This document shows, in pieces, positions 16,887 through 24,644 of a stretch of DNA of 64,000 nucleotides. The notes under the pieces are model-generated. The model was not told the DNA's origin. It did no database searches and saw only the letters and a program-made list of their open reading frames with translations. A program made the position numbers and the translations under genes. The DNA is taken from assembly GCA_045221575.1 (NCBI GenBank), contig JBGUWU010000015.1, positions 51,293-115,292 on the forward strand. Reading direction: 5' to 3'. Position 1 is the first letter of the stretch. Each line of letters starts with the position of its first letter. This stretch comes from Scybalousia_A sp045221575 (lineage in GTDB: Bacteria; Bacteroidota; Bacteroidia; Bacteroidales; P3).

Positions 16887-18440
16887 ATGGTAAAGGTTCT
16901 TTGGGCAGATGACGAAATAGACCTTTTAAAGCCTTATGTACTTTTTCTTGAGGCGAAAGGCTATAAAGTTATTCCTGCGACAGATGGTCATGAAGCATTG
17001 GATATTCTTGAAAAAGAAAATGTAGATATAATATTTTTAGATGAAAATATGCCTGGTCTTAATGGTTTGGAAACTCTTTCAAAAATTAAGGTTCAGTATT
17101 CTTCTATACCTGTTATTATGATAACAAAGAGTGAGGAAGAAAATATAATGGAACAGGCTATTGGCTCAAAAATATCAGATTACCTTATTAAACCTGTTAA
17201 TCCAAATCAAATACTTCTTACTTTAAAAAAACACTTAGACCAAAAACGTTTGGTAACTCAAACTTCTACGCTAAATTATCAGCAAGAGTTTAGAAACCTA
17301 AGTATGCGTATAAATGAAAATCTTTCATGGCAAGAGTGGATAGACTTATATAAAGATATTGTTCGTTGGGAAATAGAATTAAGTACTTCAAATGATTCAA
17401 GTATATTTGAAATATTAAAAGAACAAAAATCTTCTGCCGATGATAGATTTTCTAAATTCTATCAAGAAAACTACATTGATTGGATAAAAGACAAAACTGA
17501 GGCAACGCCTTTGATGTCTCATAAAGTATTAGAAAAGAAAGTTTTTCCTCTTTTAAAAGCGAAACAAAGACCTGTTTTTCTTATTGTGTTGGATAATTTT
17601 CGTTTTGATCAATGGAGAGCTTTGCAACCAATGATAGAGCAGTATCTTCACACCGAAGAAGAAAATATATATTATAGTATTCTTCCAACTACAACTCAAT
17701 ATGCACGAAATGCTTTATTCTCTTCTCTTATGCCTTTAGAGATAAAAAAATATTATCCTCAATATTGGTTAGATGAAGACAAAGAAGGAAATAAAAATCA
17801 ATATGAGCCAGATCTTCTTCAAGATAATCTTGCTCGTCATAGAATAAAAGCGACTCAAACGTATCATAAAGTTTTGAATGCAACATACGGAATGAGAATG
17901 ATAGATATTTTGCCAAACTTTTTGCAAAATGATATCAATGTTATTGTTTATAATTTCATTGATATGTTATCTCATGCTCGCACAGAATCAGACCTTGTTA
18001 GGGAATTGGCATCAGATGAAAATGCTTATAGAAGCGTAACTCGCACATGGTTTGAACATTCTCCACTTAAAGAAGTTTTGAAATACTTATCTGATAAAGA
18101 TGTTGATATATTCATAACAACGGATCACGGAAGTGTAAAAGTAAATCGTCCTGTTAAGATAAAATCAAATAAAGAAGCTTCAGTGAATCTTCGTTACAAG
18201 ATAGGAAGATTATTAGAATTTGATGCAAAAGATGTTTATCATGTGAAAAATCCAGAGGAGATAATGTTGCCTCCTTTATCTATACTTTCTCCTATGGTAT
18301 TTGTGAGAAGTACAGGCTACTTTGTTTACCCAACTAACTACAATTATTACGTATCTTACTATAATAATACTTTCCAACATGGAGGTATCTCTATGGAAGA
18401 GTGCTTAGTGCCTTTTATACATTTAACAAGCAAAAGATAA
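16887..18440 (+). CDS. porX: PorX-type response regulator with PglZ/alkaline-phosphatase-fold domain
   Basis: Response regulator that controls type IX secretion genes with the PorY kinase. The 517 residues start with a receiver domain (1-120: acidic pair Asp8-Asp9, phospho-acceptor Asp52 in FLDENMPG, Lys in LIKPV). The rest is a PglZ-like hydrolase domain (about 200-517) with VLDNFRFDQW, TTTQYARNALF, FIDMLSHAR and TTDHGS metal-site motifs, as in Porphyromonas PorX, which hydrolyses nucleotide phosphodiesters. No DNA-binding domain is present. The porY gene is not in the window. It is followed by tsaE 13 bp later. Confidence 0.93.
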   Translation: MVKVLWADDEIDLLKPYVLFLEAKGYKVIPATDGHEALDILEKENVDIIFLDENMPGLNGLETLSKIKVQYSSIPVIMITKSEEENIMEQAIGSKISDYLIKPVNPNQILLTLKKHLDQKRLVTQTSTLNYQQEFRNLSMRINENLSWQEWIDLYKDIVRWEIELSTSNDSSIFEILKEQKSSADDRFSKFYQENYIDWIKDKTEATPLMSHKVLEKKVFPLLKAKQRPVFLIVLDNFRFDQWRALQPMIEQYLHTEEENIYYSILPTTTQYARNALFSSLMPLEIKKYYPQYWLDEDKEGNKNQYEPDLLQDNLARHRIKATQTYHKVLNATYGMRMIDILPNFLQNDINVIVYNFIDMLSHARTESDLVRELASDENAYRSVTRTWFEHSPLKEVLKYLSDKDVDIFITTDHGSVKVNRPVKIKSNKEASVNLRYKIGRLLEFDAKDVYHVKNPEEIMLPPLSILSPMVFVRSTGYFVYPTNYNYYVSYYNNTFQHGGISMEECLVPFIHLTSKR

Positions 18441-18453
18441 TTCAAAAATATAA

Positions 18454-18876
18454 ATGACAAAAGAAATCCTTGTTAAAAATTTGGAAGAACTTCCTTTGGC
18501 CGCTAAAGAATTTATAGATTTTGTCGGGCAAAAAAAAGTATTTTCTTTTAGAGGTAAGATGGGAGCAGGTAAAACAACGTTTATCAAAGCACTTTGTAGA
18601 GAATTAGAAGTTGAAGATAATGTTTGTTCACCAACTTTTGCTATTTGTAATGTATATTTCTCTCAAAAAGTTGGAGAAGTATATCATTTTGATTTTTATC
18701 GTTTAGAATCAGAAGAACAAGCTTTGGATATAGGAGTGGAAGAAAACTTTTATTCAGGTAATTATTGCTTTATGGAATGGGCCGAAAATATTCCTTCTCT
18801 TGTTCCTGATGACTGTGTTATAGTAGAAATTTCAGAGACAGACGAACATCAAAGAAAAATAAGAATAGATTTTTAA
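18454..18876 (+). CDS. tsaE: tRNA threonylcarbamoyladenosine biosynthesis ATPase TsaE
   Basis: P-loop ATPase that supports the TsaB-TsaD complex making t6A37 in ANN-decoding tRNAs. The 140 residues contain Walker A GKMGAGKTTFIKAL, the switch segment SPTFAICNVY, HFDFYRLESEEQALDIGVEE and the late MEWAENI motif, all diagnostic. Length is normal. It ends the transcription unit begun upstream at porX or earlier. Confidence 0.95.
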   Translation: MTKEILVKNLEELPLAAKEFIDFVGQKKVFSFRGKMGAGKTTFIKALCRELEVEDNVCSPTFAICNVYFSQKVGEVYHFDFYRLESEEQALDIGVEENFYSGNYCFMEWAENIPSLVPDDCVIVEISETDEHQRKIRIDF

Positions 18877-18940
18877 GACAAAACAAAAACCGTTCCCCAG
18901 AATCTTGCTTTTGGAGAAGAAATATAAGGTTTTGCATTTT

Positions 18941-18980
18941 TTAATCTTGGTTTTTAGTTATAAAGATTAAGACTTTTTTT
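18941..18980 (+). terminator. terminator after tsaE
   Basis: TTAATCTT (18941-18948) and AAGATTAA (18963-18970) form an 8-bp stem followed by GAC and T7. Confidence 0.65.
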
Positions 18981-19054
18981 ATTAACTTTTGATCTTTGTA
19001 CATGAAAACGAAGATTTATTTCCTTATATTACAGTTGATAATCAAGTAGTTCTG

Positions 19055-19166
19055 AATAGAAAAACTCTTTAAAAGAAAAAGTATAATTATGGTCTTTGCT
19101 TAAAGATTCGGTTTTAAGTAAATAGTATATTTTTGCAAAAACTTTACTCAAAACCACCGATTATCT
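19055..19166 (-). ncRNA. candidate structured small RNA (new or unclassified)
   Basis: A good minus-strand promoter (19172-19202) points into a region without genes. Its first ~55 nt form a 13-bp stem: on the plus strand the arms are GGTTTTAAGTAAA (19110-19122) and TTTACTCAAAACC (19143-19155), and the one mismatch is a G-U pair in the minus-strand RNA. A second possible stem (19100-19106 with 19066-19072, 7 bp) is followed by a short U run at 19060-19064 and could be a weak terminator. A 7-bp GATAATC/GATTATC complementarity (19159-19165 with 19037-19043) may also close a larger domain. Ends are inferred. Confidence 0.35.
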
Positions 19167-19171
19167 CATTG

Positions 19172-19202
19172 CAAAGATACGATATTTATTTTTAATATGC
19201 AA
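19172..19202 (-). promoter_or_regulatory. orphan minus-strand promoter
   Basis: Minus-strand TATCTTTG (19172-19179) with TTG at 19200-19202, spacing 20 bp. No protein gene lies downstream on that strand for more than 9 kb. Confidence 0.55.
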
Positions 19203-19355
19203 ATTTTCTCTTGAGTTTTTTTTCTTTGTTGAAGAGTAATGCAATTTTTGTAGTTATGGTGTGGGATAATGATTTAAAACAAAGAAGAGAATGTTGTATT
19301 TTATGAATATTTCAGGAATAAAACTCAAAGAATATTAAAAAAAACAAAAAAAATA

Positions 19356-19385
19356 TTGCAGGTATGATAAAAAGTAGTAATTTTG
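19356..19385 (+). promoter_or_regulatory. rpmI-rplT-rplS promoter
   Basis: TTG (19356-19358) and TAATTTTG (19378-19385) with exactly 19 bp between. The resulting leader is about 85 nt and contains a stem AGTTGTC / GGCGACT (19416-19422 and 19430-19436) with a 7-nt loop, a possible ribosomal-protein control site. Confidence 0.75.
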
Positions 19386-19478
19386 CAAAAATTTTTTGGA
19401 AAGCAGAAAATGTTTAGTTGTCTGATGAAGGCGACTTTTAAATAAAAGAGTTATTAACAAATAAAAGACTTTAGAAAG

Positions 19479-19673
19479 ATGCCAAAAATGAAAACCAGAT
19501 CTGCTGTAAAGAAAAGATTTACAGTTACAGCATCAGGTAAATTAAAAAGAAGACATGCTTATCATAGTCATATTTTGACTAAGAAGTCTAACAAAAGAAA
19601 GAGAAATCTTTGTGCGTACAGTACAGTTTCTTCTGCAGATGCAAAGATTATGAATGAATTGTTAGTTAGATAA
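19479..19673 (+). CDS. rpmI: 50S ribosomal protein L35
   Basis: 64-residue basic protein of the large subunit. It starts MPKMKTRSAVKKRF and contains the KRRHAYHSHILTKKSNKRKR stretch, diagnostic for L35. It heads an L35-L20-L19 cluster. Confidence 0.97.
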   Translation: MPKMKTRSAVKKRFTVTASGKLKRRHAYHSHILTKKSNKRKRNLCAYSTVSSADAKIMNELLVR

Positions 19674-19713
19674 GTAAAGTTTTCAAGAAAGAGTTAAAAA
19701 AATGTTTAACCAT

Positions 19714-19754
19714 TATATCAGTTAATAAGAACCTAAGAAAAGGACGCTGATATA
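19714..19754 (+). promoter_or_regulatory. hairpin in the rpmI-rplT spacer, possible L20 control site
   Basis: Perfect 8-bp stem TATATCAG (19714-19721) / CTGATATA (19747-19754) with a 25-nt loop in a 106-bp spacer, which is long for a ribosomal-protein operon. L20 represses its own operon by RNA binding in other bacteria; a role here is inference. Confidence 0.4.
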
Positions 19755-19779
19755 AAAATTAAAAGAAAGGTAAAAAAGA

Positions 19780-20127
19780 ATGCCAAGAAGTGTAAATGCT
19801 GTTGCATCAAGACAGCGTAGAAAAAAAATCCTTAACCGTACAAAAGGTTATTGGGGAAGAGGTAAGAACGTTTGGACCGTTGCAAAAAATAAATGGGAAA
19901 AAGGTCAAACTTATGCTTACAGAGATAGAAAAGTAAAGAAAAGAGATTTCCGTTCTTTATGGATTAACAGAATCAATGCAGCTTGCCGTTTGCATGATAT
20001 TTCTTATTCTGCTTTCATTGGTTTGTTGCACAAGAATAATATTGATTTGAATCGTAAAGTTTTAGCTGATCTTGCAATGAACAACCCAGAAGCTTTCGCA
20101 GCAGTTGTTAAAGCAGTTAAAAAATAA
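19780..20127 (+). CDS. rplT: 50S ribosomal protein L20
   Basis: 115-residue early-assembly protein of the large subunit. MPRSVNAVASRQRRKKIL, the KGYWGRGKNVWTVAKN region, the YRDRKVKKRDFRSLWI signature and a C-terminal helical domain are all present. Normal length. Lies between rpmI and rplS on one likely transcript. Confidence 0.97.
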   Translation: MPRSVNAVASRQRRKKILNRTKGYWGRGKNVWTVAKNKWEKGQTYAYRDRKVKKRDFRSLWINRINAACRLHDISYSAFIGLLHKNNIDLNRKVLADLAMNNPEAFAAVVKAVKK

Positions 20128-20161
20128 AGTGTTTAACCATTAAAAAGAAAGAAGTTTAATC

Positions 20162-20524
20162 ATGATGAACGAATTGATGAAATATGTAGAGAGCCAACAA
20201 GTGGTTGAAAGAGACTTCCCAACTTTTAAGGCTGGAGACACTATTACCGTTGCATATAAAATTAAAGAAGGTAACAAAGAAAGAATACAAGCTTTCCAAG
20301 GTATAGTTATACAAATATCAGGACACAAAATGGAAAGAACTTTCACTGTTAGAAAAATATCTAATGGTATTGGCGTAGAAAGAATATTCCCAATGAATAG
20401 TCCTTTTATTGATAGTATAAAGGTAAATAAAGTTGGTTTAGTACGTAGAGCAAGAATCTACTACTTGAGAAAACTTTCTGGTAAGAGTGCAAGAATTAAA
20501 GAAAAGACTATAATAAAGAAATAG
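20162..20524 (+). CDS. rplS: 50S ribosomal protein L19
   Basis: 120-residue protein at the 30S-50S interface. Motifs FKAGDTITV, the IQAFQGIVI core, TFTVRKISNGIGVERIFP and the final RRARIYYLRKLSGKSARI tail are diagnostic. Two adjacent ATGs (20162, 20165) could both serve as start. It is placed directly after rplT and followed by a strong terminator. Confidence 0.97.
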   Translation: MMNELMKYVESQQVVERDFPTFKAGDTITVAYKIKEGNKERIQAFQGIVIQISGHKMERTFTVRKISNGIGVERIFPMNSPFIDSIKVNKVGLVRRARIYYLRKLSGKSARIKEKTIIKK

Positions 20525-20535
20525 TCTAACTTAAT

Positions 20536-20585
20536 AAAGGCTCTAAGGGCTTTAAGGACAATTATGCCCTTAAAGCCTTTGTTTT
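20536..20585 (+). terminator. terminator after rplS
   Basis: A 15-bp stem with one mismatch (20536-20550 with 20566-20580) followed by a T-rich run. The same right arm can instead pair perfectly over 10 bp with 20548-20557 (GGCTTTAAGG / CCTTAAAGCC), so two exclusive folds exist. Confidence 0.8.
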
Positions 20586-20600
20586 ATAAAAATATCGGAT

Positions 20601-21458
20601 ATGAGTTTATTAAGTATTACATGGAATGTTTCTCCTACTTTGTTCCATTTAGGAGGTATGGAGATAAGATGGTATGGATTATTATATGCTTGTGCATTCA
20701 TCGTCAGTTATATTCTACTGAAAAAGATGTTTAAAAAAGAAGGCGTAGATGTTGTTTATTTAGATAAACTTACTTTTTACTGTTTTCTTGCTGTTGTTAT
20801 TGGTGCAAGGTTAGGCCATTGTCTTTTCTATGATTTTACTTATTATTCTCATCATATAGTAGAAATGCTTCTTCCTATTCACAAAACAGCAGACGGTTGG
20901 CGTTTTTCTGGTTATCAGGGATTAGCCTCACATGGAGGAGCAATAGGAATTATTATCGCTTTGATAATATATAGCAAGAAAACAAAAATACCTTTTATGT
21001 GGGTTGTAGAACGTTTAGTTGTTGCTATTTGTTTTGCAGGAGTTCTTATTCGTTTAGGAAATCTTATGAATTCAGAGATATATGGTTTGCCAACAAATTT
21101 ACCATGGGGATTTATATTTGTTAGAGATAATCAGACTGTAGCCTGCCACCCAACTCAATTATACGAAGCGCTTTCTTATCTTATTATAGGACTTGTTCTT
21201 TATTATTTACTTAATTCAAAAAAGAAACGAGTAAATCAAGGTATGATATTTGGACTTTTCCTTGCTTTATTATTTGGTGTAAGATTTTTATTGGAATTTC
21301 TAAAGAATAACCAAGAATCTTGGGAAGACGCTCTTCCTATAGATATGGGACAAATACTTTCTTTGCCATTTATTTTAGCAGGAATAGTTTTGATAGTGCT
21401 TTCTTGGAAGAAGGATTTAGGAAAAACATTAGACATTAATATTTTAAAGAATAAATAA
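20601..21458 (+). CDS. lgt: prolipoprotein diacylglyceryl transferase
   Basis: Inner-membrane enzyme that attaches diacylglycerol to the lipobox Cys, the first step for every lipoprotein in this window. The 285 residues have about seven hydrophobic segments, the IRWYGLLYACAF start motif, GARLGHCLFYD, SHGGAIG (essential His) and the Lgt signature LIRLGNLMNSEIYG (about 150-163). Normal length. Followed 4 bp later by gpmA. Confidence 0.96.
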   Translation: MSLLSITWNVSPTLFHLGGMEIRWYGLLYACAFIVSYILLKKMFKKEGVDVVYLDKLTFYCFLAVVIGARLGHCLFYDFTYYSHHIVEMLLPIHKTADGWRFSGYQGLASHGGAIGIIIALIIYSKKTKIPFMWVVERLVVAICFAGVLIRLGNLMNSEIYGLPTNLPWGFIFVRDNQTVACHPTQLYEALSYLIIGLVLYYLLNSKKKRVNQGMIFGLFLALLFGVRFLLEFLKNNQESWEDALPIDMGQILSLPFILAGIVLIVLSWKKDLGKTLDINILKNK

Positions 21459-21462
21459 TACA

Positions 21463-22209
21463 ATGGATAAAAACTTAATTTTAATTCGTCACGGACAAAG
21501 TGAATGGAATAAACTTAATCTTTTCACAGGTTGGAAAGATGTAGATTTATCAGAACAAGGCAAACAAGAAGCAGCGCAAGCAGGTCAAGCATTGTTGGAT
21601 TACAATATTGAACCAGAAGTTTGCTTTACCTCTTATTTGAAAAGAGCGATAAAAACTCTAAACATTGTGTTAGACACAATGAATATGGATTATCTTCCTG
21701 TATATAAATCTTGGCGTTTAAACGAAAAACACTATGGTAAATTGCAAGGCTTAAATAAAAAAGAAACAGCAGAAAAGTATGGTGATGAACAAGTGTTGAA
21801 ATGGAGAAGAGTTTTTGATTGCCAACCACCTGCATTAGATGATACAGACGAAAGAAATCCAAGAAATGAAAAAAGATACAAAGATGTTGATGCTAAGGAT
21901 TTGCCAGCAACAGAGTCTTTAAAAGATTGTATTGCAAGATGTATGCCTTATTTCAATGAAGTTATCTTACCTGAGTTTAAAAAACATAATACTATACTTA
22001 TTGCTGCTCATGGAAATTCATTAAGAGGTATAGTAAAGAACTTAAGAAATATGTCTGAACAGGAGATAATACAATTTAATATTCCTACAGGCATACCTTA
22101 TTTATTTACTTTTGATGAGAATTTAAAATTAAAAGAACATAAGTTTCTAGCAGATGAAGAAACAGTAAAAAAACTTATGGAACAAGTTGCAAATCAAGGT
22201 AAAAAATAA
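21463..22209 (+). CDS. gpmA: 2,3-bisphosphoglycerate-dependent phosphoglycerate mutase
   Basis: Glycolytic interconversion of 3- and 2-phosphoglycerate. 248 residues. The phospho-histidine motif LIRHGQSEWN (His10) is at the start, with NLFTGWKDVDLSEQG, SWRLNEKHYGKLQG and late AAHGNSLRGIVK (second His). Length matches the dPGM family. Co-directional with lgt (4 bp) and hydE (3 bp). Confidence 0.97.
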   Translation: MDKNLILIRHGQSEWNKLNLFTGWKDVDLSEQGKQEAAQAGQALLDYNIEPEVCFTSYLKRAIKTLNIVLDTMNMDYLPVYKSWRLNEKHYGKLQGLNKKETAEKYGDEQVLKWRRVFDCQPPALDDTDERNPRNEKRYKDVDAKDLPATESLKDCIARCMPYFNEVILPEFKKHNTILIAAHGNSLRGIVKNLRNMSEQEIIQFNIPTGIPYLFTFDENLKLKEHKFLADEETVKKLMEQVANQGKK

Positions 22210-22212
22210 TCA

Positions 22213-23304
22213 TTGTTTGTGAAAGACATTGCGACAATACTAAATCAACAATCTTTTGATAAGAAAGATATTTTGGCTCTTCTTAATTTAGATAAAGAAG
22301 AGTCAAAACTTTTATTTGCTAAATCTTTGGAAGTAAAATTACAAAATGTTGGCAACAGTGTTCATCTTAGAGGTTTAATAGAATATTCTAATGTCTGTGA
22401 AAAAAACTGTCTGTATTGCGGATTAAGAATAAAGAATGATAAGAAATCTCTTTATACTCTTAATGATGAACAAGTTGATATTTGTATAAATAAGGCTATT
22501 AGTTTGAGATATGGTTCTGTGGCTTTACAATGTGGAGAAAGGACAGATAAAGATTTTACTCAGAAAATAACACAAATTGTAAAAAGAATAAAACAACTAT
22601 CGGATAATAAAATAGGCATTACTCTTTCTTGTGGAGAACAAAGTGAAGAAGTTTATAAAGAATGGTTTAAGGCAGGAGCTCATAGATATTTATTAAGAAT
22701 AGAAACATCTAACGAAGAACTCTATTATAAGATTCACCCACGAGATTCAAAGCATTCTTTTCAACGAAGAATTGCTTGCATAGATAGTCTATATAAAATA
22801 GGTTATCAAGTTGGTACAGGTATTATGGTCGGTTTGCCTTTTCAAACAAATGAAGATATAGCAAAAGATATTTTGTTTTTTAAGGAAAAAGATGTTGCAA
22901 TGGTAGGTTTGGGACCATTTATTCCTCATGAAGATACTCCTTTATGGAAATATAAAGATGAAATTCCAAATGATGAAGAACGCATGTTCTTAACTCTTAA
23001 AGTTCTTGCTGTTACTCGTCTTTTGATGCCTAAAATAAATATGGTAGCAGCAACAGCAAACCAAACAATAGATAAAATGGGACGAGAGAAAGCTATAATG
23101 GTTGCTGCAAATGTTATAATGCCGAACCTTACACCAACACTTAATCGTAAAGATTATTCTATTTATCCCAATAAAGCATGTGTGCAAGATTCACCTGATG
23201 AATGTGCAAATTGTTTAGATATAAGAATGAAAACAATAAATCATACTATTCTTTATGATAAGTGGGGAGATTCTCCTGCTTTCTTAGAAAAAAATAGAAA
23301 GTAA
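22213..23304 (+). CDS. hydE: [FeFe]-hydrogenase H-cluster radical SAM maturase HydE
   Basis: Radical SAM enzyme helping to build the dithiolate-bridged di-iron site of [FeFe] hydrogenase. The 363 residues carry the 4Fe-4S motif CEKNCLYC (Cys62, Cys66, Cys69), a SAM-binding region (ALQCGERT), ETSNEELYYKIHP and GTGIMVGLPFQT, as in HydE. The related BioB and PylB lack this combination. The start is non-ATG: TTG 22213 is used here, GTG 22219 is equally possible. hydF, hydG and the hydrogenase itself are not in the window. Confidence 0.9.
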   Translation: MFVKDIATILNQQSFDKKDILALLNLDKEESKLLFAKSLEVKLQNVGNSVHLRGLIEYSNVCEKNCLYCGLRIKNDKKSLYTLNDEQVDICINKAISLRYGSVALQCGERTDKDFTQKITQIVKRIKQLSDNKIGITLSCGEQSEEVYKEWFKAGAHRYLLRIETSNEELYYKIHPRDSKHSFQRRIACIDSLYKIGYQVGTGIMVGLPFQTNEDIAKDILFFKEKDVAMVGLGPFIPHEDTPLWKYKDEIPNDEERMFLTLKVLAVTRLLMPKINMVAATANQTIDKMGREKAIMVAANVIMPNLTPTLNRKDYSIYPNKACVQDSPDECANCLDIRMKTINHTILYDKWGDSPAFLEKNRK

Positions 23305-23345
23305 TTAGATTTTAAAATAAATTTATGAAATAATAAGGAAAAACA

Positions 23346-24641
23346 TTATCTATATTCTACTGATGAAAAACCTATTAGTTCATCACAATCATCAGAAAAA
23401 TTATGATAATAAACAAATACTTTATAGGTATTATTGGTTTCATAGTGATTGCCTTCCACCTCTTTATAAGAACCTATAATATCGCCATTAGGAACAAAAA
23501 GTATTTGATAATTATAATATCCTTGTTTTAAATAAAGATAAGCATAGTATTTACCATTATCGTATTGAAACTTGTTCTGTTCAGTTATTCTCCAATCGGA
23601 TAAACCTCCTACAACATAATAATTTCCTTCTAATGTATATGGTAGAGGAAGAGTAAAACGAACCCAAGCATAATCGCTATAAGTATTTTTGTCTTGGTTA
23701 TATCCGTTTCTGATGTAGAAATTTCCATTGATGTCTTTTTCAGTAGAGTAAGGAAACGATTTTTTTATTTTTTCTTCTCTTAAATAAACTAAGTTTTGAT
23801 TATCATAAAAATCAAAACCAGCAACATAAGTGCTTCTTGTTCTAAGAGAAGTAATGTCAAAATATCTAAACTCATTGCCTCCAAAGAATTGATTGCTTTC
23901 GTCAAAAGAAAAATCTATATCTACTCCAGATTGACCTCTTAGTCTTAATTGTCTTTTTGAGTCTTCTCTGCCATTTTGTTGAACAAAGACTTTCATATAA
24001 TTAGAAGGATTTTGAAAGAAACGATTGTTTTTCCCTGAAACTTTTACATTTACTTCTTGATGGGTTTGAAGTTGAGAAGAAATAGAAGATTGACGGACTT
24101 CTGTTTTTACATTAGTAATATCTTCTACGCAATAAAAACGGCGAGTAAGTATTACTTCCTCAGGATTATCTGCCTTAAATACTTTTATTATATAGTTACC
24201 TGATTTTAATAACTTCATATTAGGAGAAGGAATAGTTTGTGAATAATGAACATAGCGTTGAATAGTATTGAAAGAGTTTTGATGATGTTCTATTTGTTGT
24301 GTTTCAAATCCTTCTAAGTAAAGATTAATATCTAAATTACTTTGTGTCCAATCACTGTTGCAATGAATGATAGTGTATTCGTAACGGTGAGTTTCTTCTG
24401 AAAGTTCATCAAATTGCAGAAGAAGTTTTTTATACGAATTAAGATATATAACAGGGTCGGAAAAAGAGTTTCCTTGTTGTTCTAATGTTATGGTTTTTAT
24501 TAGAGGAGAAAAAGCTCGGTTCTCATATATTATTTGTTGAGCGTAAGAAGTAAAAACAAAAAAGAAAAGTAAAGCAAATAGAATTATATGAGATAATCTA
24601 TTTACTTTACTCTTTGTAATAAATACAAATGCTTTGTTCAT
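23346..24641 (-). CDS. type IX secretion Plug protein (DUF5103)
   Basis: A 431-residue secreted protein matching the DUF5103 family, whose Flavobacterium member plugs the periplasmic side of the empty SprA translocon. It has an N-terminal signal (about 16-34, ending SYAQ), the conserved YEYTIIHCNSDWTQSNL stretch and the following YLEGFE, a beta-rich body and FRYFDITSLRTRS. It starts 3 bp after the pepP stop and ends convergent with hydE. With PorX and T9SS cargo in the window, the assignment is coherent. Confidence 0.82.
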   Translation of the reverse strand: MNKAFVFITKSKVNRLSHIILFALLFFFVFTSYAQQIIYENRAFSPLIKTITLEQQGNSFSDPVIYLNSYKKLLLQFDELSEETHRYEYTIIHCNSDWTQSNLDINLYLEGFETQQIEHHQNSFNTIQRYVHYSQTIPSPNMKLLKSGNYIIKVFKADNPEEVILTRRFYCVEDITNVKTEVRQSSISSQLQTHQEVNVKVSGKNNRFFQNPSNYMKVFVQQNGREDSKRQLRLRGQSGVDIDFSFDESNQFFGGNEFRYFDITSLRTRSTYVAGFDFYDNQNLVYLREEKIKKSFPYSTEKDINGNFYIRNGYNQDKNTYSDYAWVRFTLPLPYTLEGNYYVVGGLSDWRITEQNKFQYDNGKYYAYLYLKQGYYNYQILFVPNGDIIGSYKEVEGNHYETNNTYKVFVYYHNFSDDCDELIGFSSVEYR

Positions 24642-24644
24642 TTG

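Larger units (their letters stand above)
18877..19478. other. 602-bp non-coding stretch between tsaE and rpmI
   Basis: Holds the tsaE terminator (18941-18980), a minus-strand promoter with a structured segment downstream (candidate small RNA, 19055-19166), a second plus-strand TATTTTTG at 19128-19135, and the rpmI promoter and leader (19356-19478). No open frame of credible length was found; a 15-codon ATG frame at 19002 is unsupported. infC, which often precedes rpmI, is absent here. Confidence 0.6.

Noticed and set aside
19002..19049. 15-codon ATG frame (possible leader peptide)
   Set aside because: No repeat of regulatory codons, no conserved signal; it lies in the non-coding stretch and could be chance.
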